64,000 bases of DNA. Source: Ampullaceana balthica (taxonomy: Eukaryota; Mollusca; Gastropoda; Lymnaeidae). How positions within the stretch are numbered: the first letter of the stretch is position 1; the number at the start of each line of letters is the position of its first letter. The notes beneath the pieces are model-generated. The model had not been told where the DNA came from. It ran no database searches and saw only the letters and a list, made by a program, of their open reading frames with translations. Location: contig CALYLW010000040.1 in the NCBI GenBank assembly GCA_944989445.1, positions 509,818-573,817 on the forward strand. The letters are read 5' to 3'. Below are positions 22,427-33,668 of the stretch, in pieces. The translations under genes were made by a program, and so were the position numbers.

Positions 22427-23609
22427 CAGTGTTGTCCAACCGAAAATCTTTCACGGCACACTAAACTGGTAAAAAATTTGCGCGGCACACCTAACAAAAA
22501 ACAAGAAATCAGTGTTTATTTAAAAGATGTTTCATAATTAATGAGATACTTAAGCGTTTTCTTTGGAGCAGATGAGCTCAAAACGCGGCTCATTGCTGGA
22601 TAAGCAAACTCTCATTTCTCTGTCTATCATCTGCAGTCTTTCACGTTTAACGTATGCGAGCAGTTGCGCCTTTCCGCTGATGTCAGTACTTTCATCGATT
22701 TGCATTGCCCAGGGCTTTTGGATGTCGTCGGCTTCCGCAAAATGCTCTTTAATTTGATTGTCCAAATCTGTCGAAATGTCAGCAATCCGACGTCCCATCG
22801 TCTGGTGAGACAGTGGAATCTTATTTATTTTTTCAACAGCGTCGGGTCCCAACTCCATAGTCTCAACTGCGATTCGTAAAGACGGCAATATGATTGTCTC
22901 AGCGTCCAAATGAGATTTCTTTTGTTTGACCAAAAGATTCGCAATTTTATAGCTTGCTAACTGAGCTTTGACAGGAATTGAGGAAAATATCTTCATTATT
23001 TTTGACTGCTGCTCTGAGTTGGACCGAATGGATGCGAAATAACTTTTCGGCTTGTCTTTCAATCCTGGATGATTTGAGTTCAGATGCCGCTTCAGTTCAC
23101 TGGGGTTCATGGACTCGTTGGACAATGCCATGTTACAATTAAGACAAAACGGAAGAGAAGGATCATTTGCACATTGTATGAAACCATACTCAAGATATTC
23201 CTTGTGTTATTTCCGTTTCGTAACATTCTTCTTGGATTTCGCAGCTCTCTCTCCATTTTGATAGTCGCTGGAATCCTTCTGGCTTCTCTTAAAAAAATTA
23301 TCCATAGCCGTCTGTAATTAAAAGTTTTTAAAAAATTGAACAGCAGGAAAGGGTTTTTATTTACTTGCAGCAGATATTTATTCCCAATTGAGGAGAGAAA
23401 TTGTGTAGCTTTCAAGAGATTCTCACAAGCAGAACAATACAAACATGAAACGTTTTTATTCAATTCATTTTCGGTTAAGGATATTTTTTTTCAATACTTG
23501 AAGGTTCGAAAAGCCTAGCAATTTATGGTATTTTTGAAATCTATCGCGGCACACTAAAATTTTCTCGCGGCACACTAGAGTGCCGCGGCACACCGGTTGG
23601 ACAACACTG
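22427..23609 (-). mobile_element. Non-autonomous hAT element with perfect 8-bp target duplication
   Basis: Ends CAGTGTTGTCCAACC (22427-22441) and GGTTGGACAACACTG (23595-23609) are perfect 15-bp inverted repeats. Both sides carry CGGTAAAC (22419-22426 and 23610-23617), a perfect target duplication that belongs to the 40-bp host array. Subterminal CGGCACACTA words are repeated near both ends. The element is 1183 bp and keeps only the N-terminal part of a transposase on the minus strand, so it must have moved using enzyme from elsewhere. Confidence 0.95.
22550..23240 (-). pseudogene. hAT transposase N-terminal fragment (ZBED5/SCAND3-like)
   Basis: The minus frame reads KEYLEYGFIQC, then a BED-type zinc finger with FCLNCNMALS and LKRHLNSNHPG (two Cys, two His), a helical region and KPWAMQIDESTDISGKAQL. 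The DESTDIS block holds the first catalytic Asp of hAT enzymes. The frame then runs to a stop at 22550. Everything downstream in the family is absent: the second Asp, the large insertion domain, the catalytic Glu and the C-terminal dimerisation domain. An in-frame TAA lies upstream of the finger at 23207-23209. The longest uninterrupted frame is 193 codons. Internal deletion rather than decay best explains the shape, since the ends are intact. Confidence 0.85.
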
Positions 23610-23990
23610 CGGTAAACTAAGACTCACTAGGGCACCAGGCACCAGATCACGGTAAACTATTACTCACTAGGGCACCAGGCACCATATCAATTTAAACTAT
23701 GACTTACTAGGGCATCAGGCACCAGATCACGGTAAACTATTACTCACTAGGGCACCAGGCACCAGATTACGGTAAACTATGACTCACTAGGGCACCAGGC
23801 ACCAGATAATGGTAAACTATGACTCACTAGGGCACGGGGCTCCAGATAATGGTAAACTATGACTCACTAGGGCACCAGGCACCAGATCAAGATGAACTAT
23901 GACTCACTAGGGCACGGGGCACCAGATCACTGTAAAATATCTCATTAGGGCACAGGGCATCAGATCACGATAAACTATGACTAACAAGGG
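23610..23990 (+). repeat. 40-bp minisatellite, right part
   Basis: About nine units with GACTCACTAGGGCACCAGGC and ACCAGATCACGGTAAACTAT, continuing the array interrupted at 22426. Confidence 0.92.
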
Positions 23991-24167
23991 TGCATCATGA
24001 TCTGGTGCACAATAGCTTTCTAAGACAAATTCCCCCATTATTGTGCGCATCATTACTTTAAGAGACATCCCTCCTTGATCTTTTGTACCATGACTTCATG
24101 ATTCATGTCACTTTATTGCCTTGTGTATCTAAGTTGTGAACTCAAGCTTTGACTTCAAATCACTTTT

Positions 24168-24395
24168 CCAAGGTCCGGTTAATTCACTTTCGTAAGATCC
24201 GGTTCATACACTTATGTGAAATGTGATTCATTAACTTATGGAAAGTGTGGTTAATTCACTTATGTAAGGTCCGGTTAATTCACTTAATTAAGGTCCTGTT
24301 AATTCACCTATGTAAGGTCCGGTTAATTCACTTCTGAAAGGTCCGGTTAATTCACTTCTGAAAGGTCCGGTTCATTCACTTATTTAAGGTCCAGT
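24168..24395 (+). repeat. 24-bp minisatellite, about 9 copies
   Basis: AAGGTCCGGTTAATTCACTT plus a variable 4 bases. Left units are more diverged. Confidence 0.9.
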
Positions 24396-24606
24396 TCTTC
24401 TCTGTTCGAGACAAGATGTTTACAGTTCTCCAGGTCAAGTTGACCACGGCCATGATATAAGCCAGGAGTTGATTCCACAAATTCTACCTTTAGTAAAATT
24501 GTTATCAAGATGATGCCAACATTATAACAAGGCCTCCCCTCCCTCCTCCTCTGTACTGGGGGGGGGGTAAGGGGCCTCACACTCCCGTTAGATCACATGA
24601 CTCTGA

Positions 24607-27430
24607 TTTGTTAATGTAACTAAGATCACACTGTGACAGAGTTTGTTAATGTAGCTAAGATCATACTGTGACAGAGTTTGTTAATGTAGATAAGATCACA
24701 CTGTGATAGAGTTTGTTAATGTAGCTAAGATCACACTGTGACAGAGTTTGTTAATGTAGCTAAGATCACTCTGTGACAGAGTTTGTTAATGTAACTAAGA
24801 TCACACTGTGACATAGTTTGTTAATGTAGCTAAGATCACAATGTGACAGAGTTTGTTAATGTAGCTAAGATCACACTGTGACAGAGTTTGTTAATGTAGC
24901 TAAGATCACACTGTGACAGAGTTTGTTAATGTAGCTAAGATCATACTGACAGAGTTTGTTAATGTAGCTAAGATCACACTGTGACAGAGTTTGTTAATGT
25001 AGCTAAGATCACACTGTGACAGAGTTTGTTAATGTAGCTAAGATCACACTGTGACAGAGTTTGTTAATGTAACTAAGATCACAATGTGACAGAGTTTGTT
25101 AATGTAGCTAAGATCACACTGTGACAGATTTTGTTAATGTAGCTAAGATCACACTGTGACAGAGTTTGTTAATGTAGCTAAGATCACACTGTGACAGAGT
25201 TTGTTAGTGTAGCTAAGATCACACAGTGACAGAGTTTGTTAATGTAGCTAAGATCACACTGTGACAGAGTTTGTTAGTGTAGCTAAGATCACACTGTCAC
25301 AGAGTTTGTTAATGTAGCTAAGATCACACTGTGACAGAGTTTGTTAATGTAGCTAAGATCACACTGTGACAGAGTTTGTTAGTGTAGCTAAGATCACACA
25401 GTGACAGAGTTTGTTAATGTAGCTAAGATCACACCGTGACAGAGTTTGTTAATGTAGCTAAGATCAAACTGTGACAGAGTTTGTTAATGTAGCTAAGATC
25501 ACACTGTGACAGAGTTTGTTAATGCAGCTAAGATCACACTGTCACAGAGTTTGTTAATGTAGCTAAGATCACACCGTGACAGAGTTTGTTAATGTAGCTA
25601 AGATCACAATGTGACAGAGTTTGTTAATGTAGCTAAGATCACACTGTGACAGAGTTTGTTAATGTAGCTAAGATCAAACTGTGACAGAGTTTGTTAATGT
25701 AGCTAAGATCACACTGTGACAGAGTTTGTTAATGCAGCTAAGATCACACTGTCACAGAGTTTGTTAATGTAGCTAAGATCACACTGTGACAGAGTTTGTT
25801 AATGTAGCTAAGATCACAATGTGATAGAGTTTGTTAATGTAGCTAAGATCACACTGTGACAGAGTTTGTTAGTGTAGCTAAGATCACACTGTGACAGAGT
25901 TTGTTAATGTAGCTAAGATCACACTGTGACAGAGTTTGTTAATGTAACTAAGATCACAATGTGACAGAGTTTGTTAATGTAGCTAAGATCACAATGTGAC
26001 AGAGTTTGTTAATGTAGCTAAGATCACAATGTGACAGAGTTTGTTAATGTAGCTAAGATCACACTGTGACAGATTTTGTTAATGTAGCTAAGATCACACT
26101 GTGACAGAGTTTGTTAATGTAGCTAAGATCACACTGTGACAGAGTTTGTTAGTGTAGCTAAGATCACACAGTGACAGAGTTTGTTAATGTAGCTAAGATC
26201 ACACTGTGACAGAGTTTGTTAGTGTAGCTAAGATCACACCGTGACAGAGTTTGTTAATGTAGCTAAGATCAAACTGTGACAGAGTTTGTTAATGTAGCTA
26301 AGATCACACTGTGACAGAGTTTGTTAATGCATCTAAGATCACACTGTCACAGAGTTTGTTAATGTAGCGAAGATCACACTGTGACAGAGTTTTTTAATGT
26401 AGCTAAGATCACACTGTGACAGAGTTTGTTAGTGTAGCTAAGATCACACAGTGACAGAGTTTGTTAGTGTAGCTAAGATCACACCGTGACAGAGTTTGTT
26501 AATGTAGCTAAGATCAAACTGTGACAGAGTTTGTTAATGTAGCTAAGATCACACTGTGACAGAGTTTGTTAATGCAGCTAAGATCACACTGTCACAGAGT
26601 TTGTTAATGTAGCTAAGATCACACCGTGACAGAGTTTGTTAATGTAGCTAAGATCACAATGTGACAGAGTTTGTTAATGTAGCTAAGATCACACTGTGAC
26701 AGAGTTTGTTAATGTAGCTAAGATCAAACTGTGACAGAGTTTGTTAATGTAGCTAAGATCACACTGTGACAGAGTTTGTTAATGCAGCTAAGATCACACT
26801 GTCACAGAGTTTGTTAATGTAGCTAAGATCACACTGTGACAGAGTTTGTTAATGTAGCTAAGATCACAATGTGATAGAATTTGTTAATGTAGCTAAGATC
26901 ACACTGTGACAGAGTTTGTTAATGTAGCTAAGATCACACTGTGACAGAGTTTGTTAATGTAGCTAAGATCACACTGTGACAGAGTTTGTTAGTGTAGCTA
27001 AGATCACACAGTGACAGAGTTTGTTAATGTAGCTAAGATCACACTGTGACAGAGTTTGTTAGTGTAGCTAAGATCACACCGTGACAGAGTTTGTTAATGT
27101 TGCTAAGATCAAACTGTGACAGAGTTTGTTAATGTAGCTAAGATCACACTGTGACAGAGTTTGTTAATGCAGCTAAGATCACACTGTCACAGAGTTTGTT
27201 TATGTAGCTAAGATCACACCGTGACAGAGTTTGTTAATGTAGCTAAGATCACACTGTGACAGAGTTTGTTAATGCAGCTAAGATCACACTCTCACAGAGT
27301 TTGTTAATGTAGCTAAGATCACACCGTGACGGAGTTTGTTAATGTAGCTAAGATCACACTGTGACAGAGTTTGTTAATGTAGCTAAAATCACACCGTGAT
27401 AGAGTTTGTTAATGTAGCTAAGATCACACA
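24607..27430 (+). repeat. 35-bp satellite array, about 81 copies
   Basis: The unit contains GTTAATGTAGCTAAGATCAC and ACTGTGACAGAGTTT. Diagnostic variants (CAAACTG, AATGCAGC with CTGTCAC, ACACCGTG, ACACAGTG, CAATGTG) recur in the same order in two blocks offset by exactly 1050 bp (30 units), for example 25431 and 26481. The block of about 500 bp is almost unchanged. Confidence 0.97.
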
Positions 27431-28295
27431 ACGAGGCAACAATAACGTCACGTTGTTTACATTCACCGAGGCCTCCATTAGTAGTTGGTACACACATTAG
27501 AACAAAGAGTTTACACTCGGCAATGTGTGGGCAGATCTCTTGTAACGAGCTGTTTAAAACAGTGGTCCTCAAACTTTGCTGGTGGGCTACTGAATTACTG
27601 GCGACTGAATTACTTGCTACTGAATTACTGGCTATCGAATTACTGGCTAATGAATTACTTTGAAATTTAGAGAAATAATGAAATAATGTCGAGATGAATT
27701 GCGATGTCAAAGATTTGGTTCAGATTCAGAAACATGAACTATTTCCTTAAATTTTGTATTTCTAACTGTATTTTCAGCACCCCCTCCCCTAATATCACAA
27801 CGAGTTCATGCAAATAACTGGTGACAACAAAAAGATCAACAATGAATTAACCCTAAATTCTTTATATAACATGTTTAATCGTATCGTAACTTTTGACCAT
27901 AATTTGGCCTGTCCACTCCGAATTAAGTTAATGTGTTGACTTGAAGTTATAGAAATCAAATTTGCAATGACAAAGTCTGCTTACAATTACACAAACTCTG
28001 TAGATTGTCTGCTGCGACTAGTGAGAACCCCCGAGCATGTTTTATTGGTATGGATTGTCTGCCCATCTTCCAGCTTTTAATAGCAAGACTTTAGTTTACC
28101 TGGGTTCACGGGATTCTAACATGTTTATGGCAACTCAAAGAATTTGATACAAGAGAATCGGTTACACTTTGTGGTATCGAGCACGAATGACAAAATTCGA
28201 ATCTAAATACTATCACAACTTTTAAGACCATTTTAAATCAATAATCGGATATGATTAAATATATTTTATATATTTTTGGAATAAATAAACAAACA
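27431..28295. other. Mostly unique sequence with one hAT terminus
   Basis: CAGTGGTCCTCAAACTTT at 27560-27577 has the form of a hAT (Charlie-like) terminal repeat, and five or so copies of a CTGAATTACTGG-type 15-mer follow (27590-27660). I found no matching right end. No gene supported. Confidence 0.5.
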
Positions 28296-28333
28296 AATAC
28301 ATGAAGAGAGAGAGAGAGGGAGAGAGAGAGAGA

Positions 28334-28383
<50 letters not shown>

Positions 28384-28495
28384 GGAAAGTGAGATAGGTA
28401 GACATAGGGAAGAGGGAGAATATGGGATTGATAAGGATGGGTTGAGAAGAAAAAAAGATATCGGGAAGAAAGAGGTGGATAGAGAGAGGAAAGAA

Positions 28496-28547
<52 letters not shown>

Positions 28548-28570
28548 CAGAGAGAGAGAGAGGGGGGGTT
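28296..28570 (+). repeat. (GA)n microsatellite, two blocks
   Basis: GA runs at 28305-28382 and 28488-28562 flank about 100 bases of GA-rich but varied sequence. Ser-Leu reading frames on the minus strand follow from it. Confidence 0.92.
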
Positions 28571-28835
28571 GAGGATTGATATGGAGGATGGGAGTGTGAG
28601 AGACAAGTTCAGTGATTGTGACCTTGATAGAGGCATTAGCAGATATTAGCATCCAGTCTTCAGACTTGCAATGTATTGGGTAGATGCACATAAGAGAGTA
28701 CACTACTACTGTAAGCAGTCCCACCACCTGTCATTTGAACTGGCTAGACCACTGTTAGGGTCGCAGTATTCGTATTGTGATTATTTGGACAGCAAAGTGG
28801 CTTACATAGATACTTTAACATCTGAAAGATAAACA
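28571..28835. other. Unique sequence between repeats
   Basis: No feature supported. Confidence 0.4.
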
Positions 28836-29360
28836 TTGTTGGTGAGGTCAGTGTTGGTGACAGTGTTGTTGGTGAGGTCAGTGTTGGTGACAGTGTTGTT
28901 GGTGAGGTCAGTGTTGGTGACAGTGTTGTTGGTGAGGTCAGTGTTGGTGACAGTGTTGTTGGTGAGGTCAGTGTTGATGACAGTGTTGTTGGTGAGGTCA
29001 GTGTTGGTGACAGTGTTGTTGGTGAGATCAGTGTTGGTGACAGTGTTGTTGGTGAGGTCAGTGTTGGTGACAGTGTTGTTGGTGAGGTCAGTGTTGGTGA
29101 CAGTGTTGTTGGTGAGGTCAGTGTTGGTGACAGTGTTGTTGGTGAGGTCAGTGTTGATGACAGTGTTGTTGGTGAGATCAGTGTTGGTGACAGTGTTGTT
29201 GGTGAGGTCAGTGTTGGTGACAGTGTTGTTGGTGAGGTCAGTGTTGGTGACAGTGTTGTTGGTGAGGTCAGTGTTGATGACAGTGTTGTTGGTGAGGTCA
29301 GTGTTGGTGACAGTGTTGTTGGTGAGATCAGTGTTAGTGACAGTGCTTTTGGTGAGGTCT
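28836..29360 (+). repeat. 30-bp minisatellite, about 17 copies
   Basis: GGTGAGGTCAGTGTTGGTGA plus CAGTGTTGTT, with GTTGATGA and GGTGAGATCA variants placed irregularly. Frames stay open on both strands because of the period. Confidence 0.95.
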
Positions 29361-29479
29361 GACAGTGTCATTAACATGACATATTCCTGAAACTATTTTA
29401 CTTAAATTCACATACATTAGATAAACTCGCCTTCCATCCCCTGGTACAAATGTGTACCAACCTAATGCGTGTGTACTGT

Positions 29480-29915
29480 TGATAGCCATTATACCCATCT
29501 ATCACATCGAACACAGACATTAGTCTGTACAGCTATTATACCCATCTATATCATCGAACACAGACATTAGTCTGTACAGCTATTATACCCATCTATCACA
29601 TCGAACACAGACATTAGTCTGTACAGCTATTATACCCATCTATATCATCGAACACAGACATTAGTCTATACAGCTATTATACCCATCTATCACATCGAAC
29701 ACAGACATTAGTCTATACAGCTATTATACCCATCTATCACATCGAACACAGACATTAGTCTGTACAGCTATTATACCCATCTATATCATCGAACACAGAC
29801 ATTAGTCTATACAGCTATTATACCCATCTATCACATCGAACACAGACATTAGTCTGTACAGCTATTATACCCATCTATCACATCGAACACAGACATTAGT
29901 CTATACAGCTATTCA
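29480..29915 (+). repeat. 47-bp minisatellite with alternating variants, 9 copies
   Basis: The unit contains CAGCTATTATACCCATCTAT and ACACAGACATTAGTCT. Variants TCACATCG / ATCATCG and TCTGTAC / TCTATAC partly alternate, giving a 94-bp dimer in places. Confidence 0.95.
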
Positions 29916-30165
29916 AGCAAGACTAATTGAAGTCTACAAGTTGTAAACATTCTGTTCTGTTGTAATTAGTTATGACGTCACGTGTTTTCACTGACCCTCT
30001 GGTGGCTTAGGGCCCTAAAACAACACCATTTACATAACACGCTTGAAATAGAGAGTCCATTAGGAGCGGCACCAGGCAGGTCACACTCATTAGCATATTC
30101 GACCGGTCTACAGTCTCTCTCAGATTAAGAGAACTGGTCTATTTCATCAGACCACTGACCACATT
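29916..30165. other. Unique sequence between repeats
   Basis: Contains TGACGTCA at 29973-29980 followed by CGTG. No gene supported. Confidence 0.4.
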
Positions 30166-30987
30166 CAAACTAGAACACATTCAAACTAGACCACTTTAAA
30201 CTAGAGTACTTCAAACTAGACCACTTCAAACTAGAGTACTTCAAACTAGACCACTTCAAACTAGACCACTTCAAACTAGAGTACTTCAAACTAGACCACT
30301 TCAAACTAGAGTACTTCAAACTAGACCACTTCAAACTAGAGTACTTCAAACTAGACCACTTCAAACTAGACCACTTCAAACTAGACCACTTCAAACTAGA
30401 CCACTTCAATCTAGAGTACTTCAAACTAGACCACATCAAACTAGAGTACTTCAAACTAGACCACTTCAAACTAGACCACTTCAAACTAGACCACTTCAAA
30501 CTAGAGTACTTCAAACTAGACCACTTCAAACTAGAGTACTTCAAACTAGACCACTTCAAACTAGACCACTTCAAACTAGACCACTTCAAACTAGAGTACT
30601 TCAAACTAGACCACTTCAAACTAGAGTACTTCAAACTAGACCACTTCAAACTAGAGTACTTCAAACTAGACCACTTCAAACTAGAGTACTTCAAACTAGA
30701 CCACTTAAAACTAGAGTACTTCAAACTAGACCACTTTAAACTAGAGTACTTCAAACTAGACCACTTCAAACTAGAGTATTTCAAACTAGACCACTTCAAA
30801 CTAGACCACTTCAAACTAGAGTACTTCAAACTAGACCACTTCAAACTAGAGTACTTCAAACTAGACTACTTCAAACTAGACCACTTCAAACTAGACCACT
30901 TCAAACTAGAACACTTCAAACTAGAGTACTTCAAACTAGACCACTTCAAACTAGAGTACTTCAAACTAGACCACTTCAAACTAGACA
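30166..30987 (+). repeat. 15-bp satellite with 30-bp dimer structure
   Basis: TTCAAACTAGACCAC alternates with TTCAAACTAGAGTAC over most of the array, about 54 units. A 229-codon minus frame of SSLKYSSLKW repeats is a by-product of the 15-bp period. Confidence 0.96.
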
Positions 30988-31187
30988 CCTTCTCTCATTG
31001 TACCACATGATCCATATCAATACCAGGCTAGGCACAAGAAAATTACGCGAAAAATTATATTTATGCTAGGATGAGATCTAGAATTTTGATACCTCTAAAA
31101 ACATTGCTTTTTTTTTAATGAAATATTTTTGTTGGCAATTTAACTTTATTTTGGAAAAACAAAATCGGAAAATAAAATATAATTTTA

Positions 31188-31700
31188 AAAAAAACCCGTA
31201 AAAGACCAAGCTTTTGACTATAAATACTTTATGTACGAGACGTAACTAAAAGAATGTTCATTATAATACGCAGCGCAAGACCATCCAAAAATACAAAATT
31301 GCAGTTGTGTCGTAAAACATGTTTAATATAATGCGCACCGATCACGAGTATATTTATAAAAAGTGTTGTCAATAAAATACGCACCTTATTGCGCGACAGA
31401 AAGGTTGTTCAATATAATACGCAACGCGACACCCTATCTCAAAAAATAACATGATACATAGGAATAAATAAAATAATCTAAAAATTCAATAATTTAATTT
31501 CAGTACATGCGATTGATCTGAAATTTTGATACATAGTTTTTATCATCGCCACCAAACTGCCTGCTAAATTTCAGCTCGCTAGCTTACGAGAAAGTGGGTT
31601 AAAAATCGATCCAAAGTTTTGGCGACCGACAATCAAGCAAGCAATCAATTCAAGGGTTAAAACAAACAGACACCACGAGTTAATATTAAGGATTTAAAAA
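31188..31700 (+). mobile_element. Dispersed family 1, copy B
   Basis: Collinear with 11536-12034 at high identity, including AATGTTCATTATAATACGCA and TAAAACATGTTTAATATAAT. It differs mainly in the tandem AAGC / GGTC stretch near the right end, where copy A has expanded. Confidence 0.85.
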
Positions 31701-32529
31701 GGGTATTATCCATAGTTTGTGTAAATAGAAATGTTAAATTATTATTTTTTTTAAAACGTTTTTTTTTATGTTTCATATTTTAAATTAAAAATGTGATTTA
31801 AATATCGAAGTGATTATTCGGAGATATCTCCGTATAACGCTGGGCATTATAGACAGATTCTACCTATGATTCTTAGCGTCATACGCAGATGTTTTTGGCT
31901 GGTCATGTGACTACTTGCCGATTTGATACAAGATTCTAAAAAATTCATTCCATTAATGAGCTTCTGTGGTCTCAGTGTTAGGGCATTAGATTCTTGACCT
32001 CTAAGTGTCAAGTGGAGGTTCGAGTTTCGATTGAGCCTTTTTTTTTAAGGTTGTAGTTTCAGTTTTAGGGTCTGGGTTAGGTTTAGTTGTCAATTTTTTA
32101 AATTCAAATAGAAAAAAACAACAAAATATAGCAACCAAAAATACGATTTATCGAGCGCACCGTTCTCTGTGCTTTTACCAAATTAATTTTAAAATCATAA
32201 ATCTTTTTGAATTTAATTTTAAGCTATGATAGGTACATATATACTAAATTAGAACGGAAATTTTGTATGTTTTAAAAAAAAAGAAATCTCCGTATAAAGC
32301 CTCCCTTTAACTATTCTATTTTAAAATATCATCAAGATATATTATAGCGGTCCGATCACAACAAAAAATAGTAACCATTCTTTACTGTACAAAATTAAAA
32401 TACTTTGTAAATATAATTAGATGTATACATTTCTCCTTTTTCCAGCTATATTCGTTTAAAAACTGAATATTTGTAAATACTTAACGGTTTTCTGATTTTT
32501 GATTGACCAAATGTTAAATTATTTCGTCT
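31701..32529. other. AT-rich unique sequence with one tRNA-like segment
   Basis: No gene supported apart from the tRNA-like segment at 31964-32037. Confidence 0.4.
31964..32037 (+). tRNA. tRNA-like SINE head or tRNA pseudogene
   Basis: A pol III A-box-like TCTCAGTGTTAGGGCATTAG is followed by an anticodon-arm-like hairpin (TTGAC ... GTCAA) and a B-box-like GGTTCGAGTTTC. T-arm pairing is poor, so it is not a working tRNA. A tRNA-derived SINE head is the likelier reading. Confidence 0.35.
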
Positions 32530-33060
32530 CCACTTTTGTTACGTTTTAATTTTAAGAACGAATACCAGCCCCCAGCCTCCAGCCCCGTTGTTCAACGTCC
32601 CTCCGACGGCTATAATCATTTAGTGCATTTAAATTGTTTCAAACATGGAGACGGGATCTGGAGAGCAGAACGGGAGAAAAGGACAGAGACCGAGAGATCA
32701 CGGCGAGCAACAGACAAAATAGTGACCGCAATCGAAGGCGAGTGAGAGAGACAGATAGTGACACAAACCGAGCGAGCCGGCGAGGGTGAGAGAAAGATAG
32801 GCGTAAAGAGTCTATAGGATGTCGGGTACATTTGCCGAAAAGCGCCCATTCTGTCAATACACGGGGCGAACAATCCGATCGGTTTTCTCTGGTCCTCTGG
32901 CTCCCGTTAGCACGACAGTGAGGTCCAGTGGCGGCTCGCCTCACGTTCCCAGAGCCTACTGGTCTCACTGCCCCACACGTACTCCTGGAGAAGTTGGTCT
33001 CCCCTTCCCCTCCATCACCACCGTCATTTTCAATCGTCCGCTGGAGTATTAGGAGAACCT
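32530..33060 (+). other. CpG-richer unique patch, possible exon or promoter
   Basis: Composition changes sharply here: many CG dinucleotides, low AT and no repeats, unlike both flanks. Two short plus frames (32536-32745 Arg/Glu-rich; 32819-33052, MSGTFAEKRPFCQYTGRT at its start) are open but match no family I know, and I found no convincing splice pair. It could be a 5' exon with CpG island or a decayed element. Confidence 0.3.
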
Positions 33061-33144
33061 GTGCAACCTTTTCATAGTCTAACGCCTGGATATTTGTATG
33101 GAGTCATTCACATCGCTGGGACTGTGTATTGGTAGTTAAAGTAA

Positions 33145-33572
33145 GGTTCATATATTCATACATCACAGTGTGCTGAGGTTTAGCTATCTTGAGGTTGATA
33201 TATCACAGCGTGCTAACATTTAGTTATAGTCAGGTTGATATATCACAGTGTGCTAACATTTAGTTATAGTCAGGTTGATATATCACAGTGTGCAAACGTT
33301 TAGTTATAGTCAGGTTGATATATCACAGTGTGCTCACGTTTTGTTATAGTCAGGTTGAAATATCACAGTGTGCTAACGTTTAGTTATTGTCAGGTTGATA
33401 TATCACATTGTGCTAACATTTAGTTATAGTCAGGTTGATATATCACAGTGTGCTCAGGTTTAGTTATAGTCAGGTTGATATATCACAGTGTGCTCAGGTT
33501 TAGTTATAGTCAGGTTGATATATCACAGTGTGCTAACGTTACGTTATAGTGAGGTTGATATATCACAGTTTT
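33145..33572 (+). repeat. 40-bp minisatellite, about 10 copies
   Basis: GATATATCACAGTGTGCTAA and CATTTAGTTATAGTCAGGTT form the unit. Moderately diverged. Confidence 0.93.
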
Positions 33573-33668
33573 CTTATGTAGTAAGTAACGAGAAATTGCT
33601 TTGAGTATGTCTTCTCCCTTATTCTGTGTTTGCATTTATATGACCCCAACACGGTCTATGTGCATGGG

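Noticed and set aside
22550..23131. Domesticated hAT-derived host protein
   Set aside because: It sits within intact terminal repeats with a perfect target duplication and has an in-frame stop in its zinc-finger leader, so it is a transposon remnant.
24607..27430. CRISPR-like array
   Set aside because: Units are contiguous direct repeats with no unique spacers, in animal DNA with no cas-like genes. It is a satellite.
27560..27800. A complete hAT MITE beginning CAGTGGTCCTCAAACTTT
   Set aside because: Only one terminus is visible; no inverted partner or target duplication found within several kb.
28238..28727. Ser/Leu-rich membrane-like proteins on the minus strand
   Set aside because: They are translations of (GA)n/(CT)n microsatellites.
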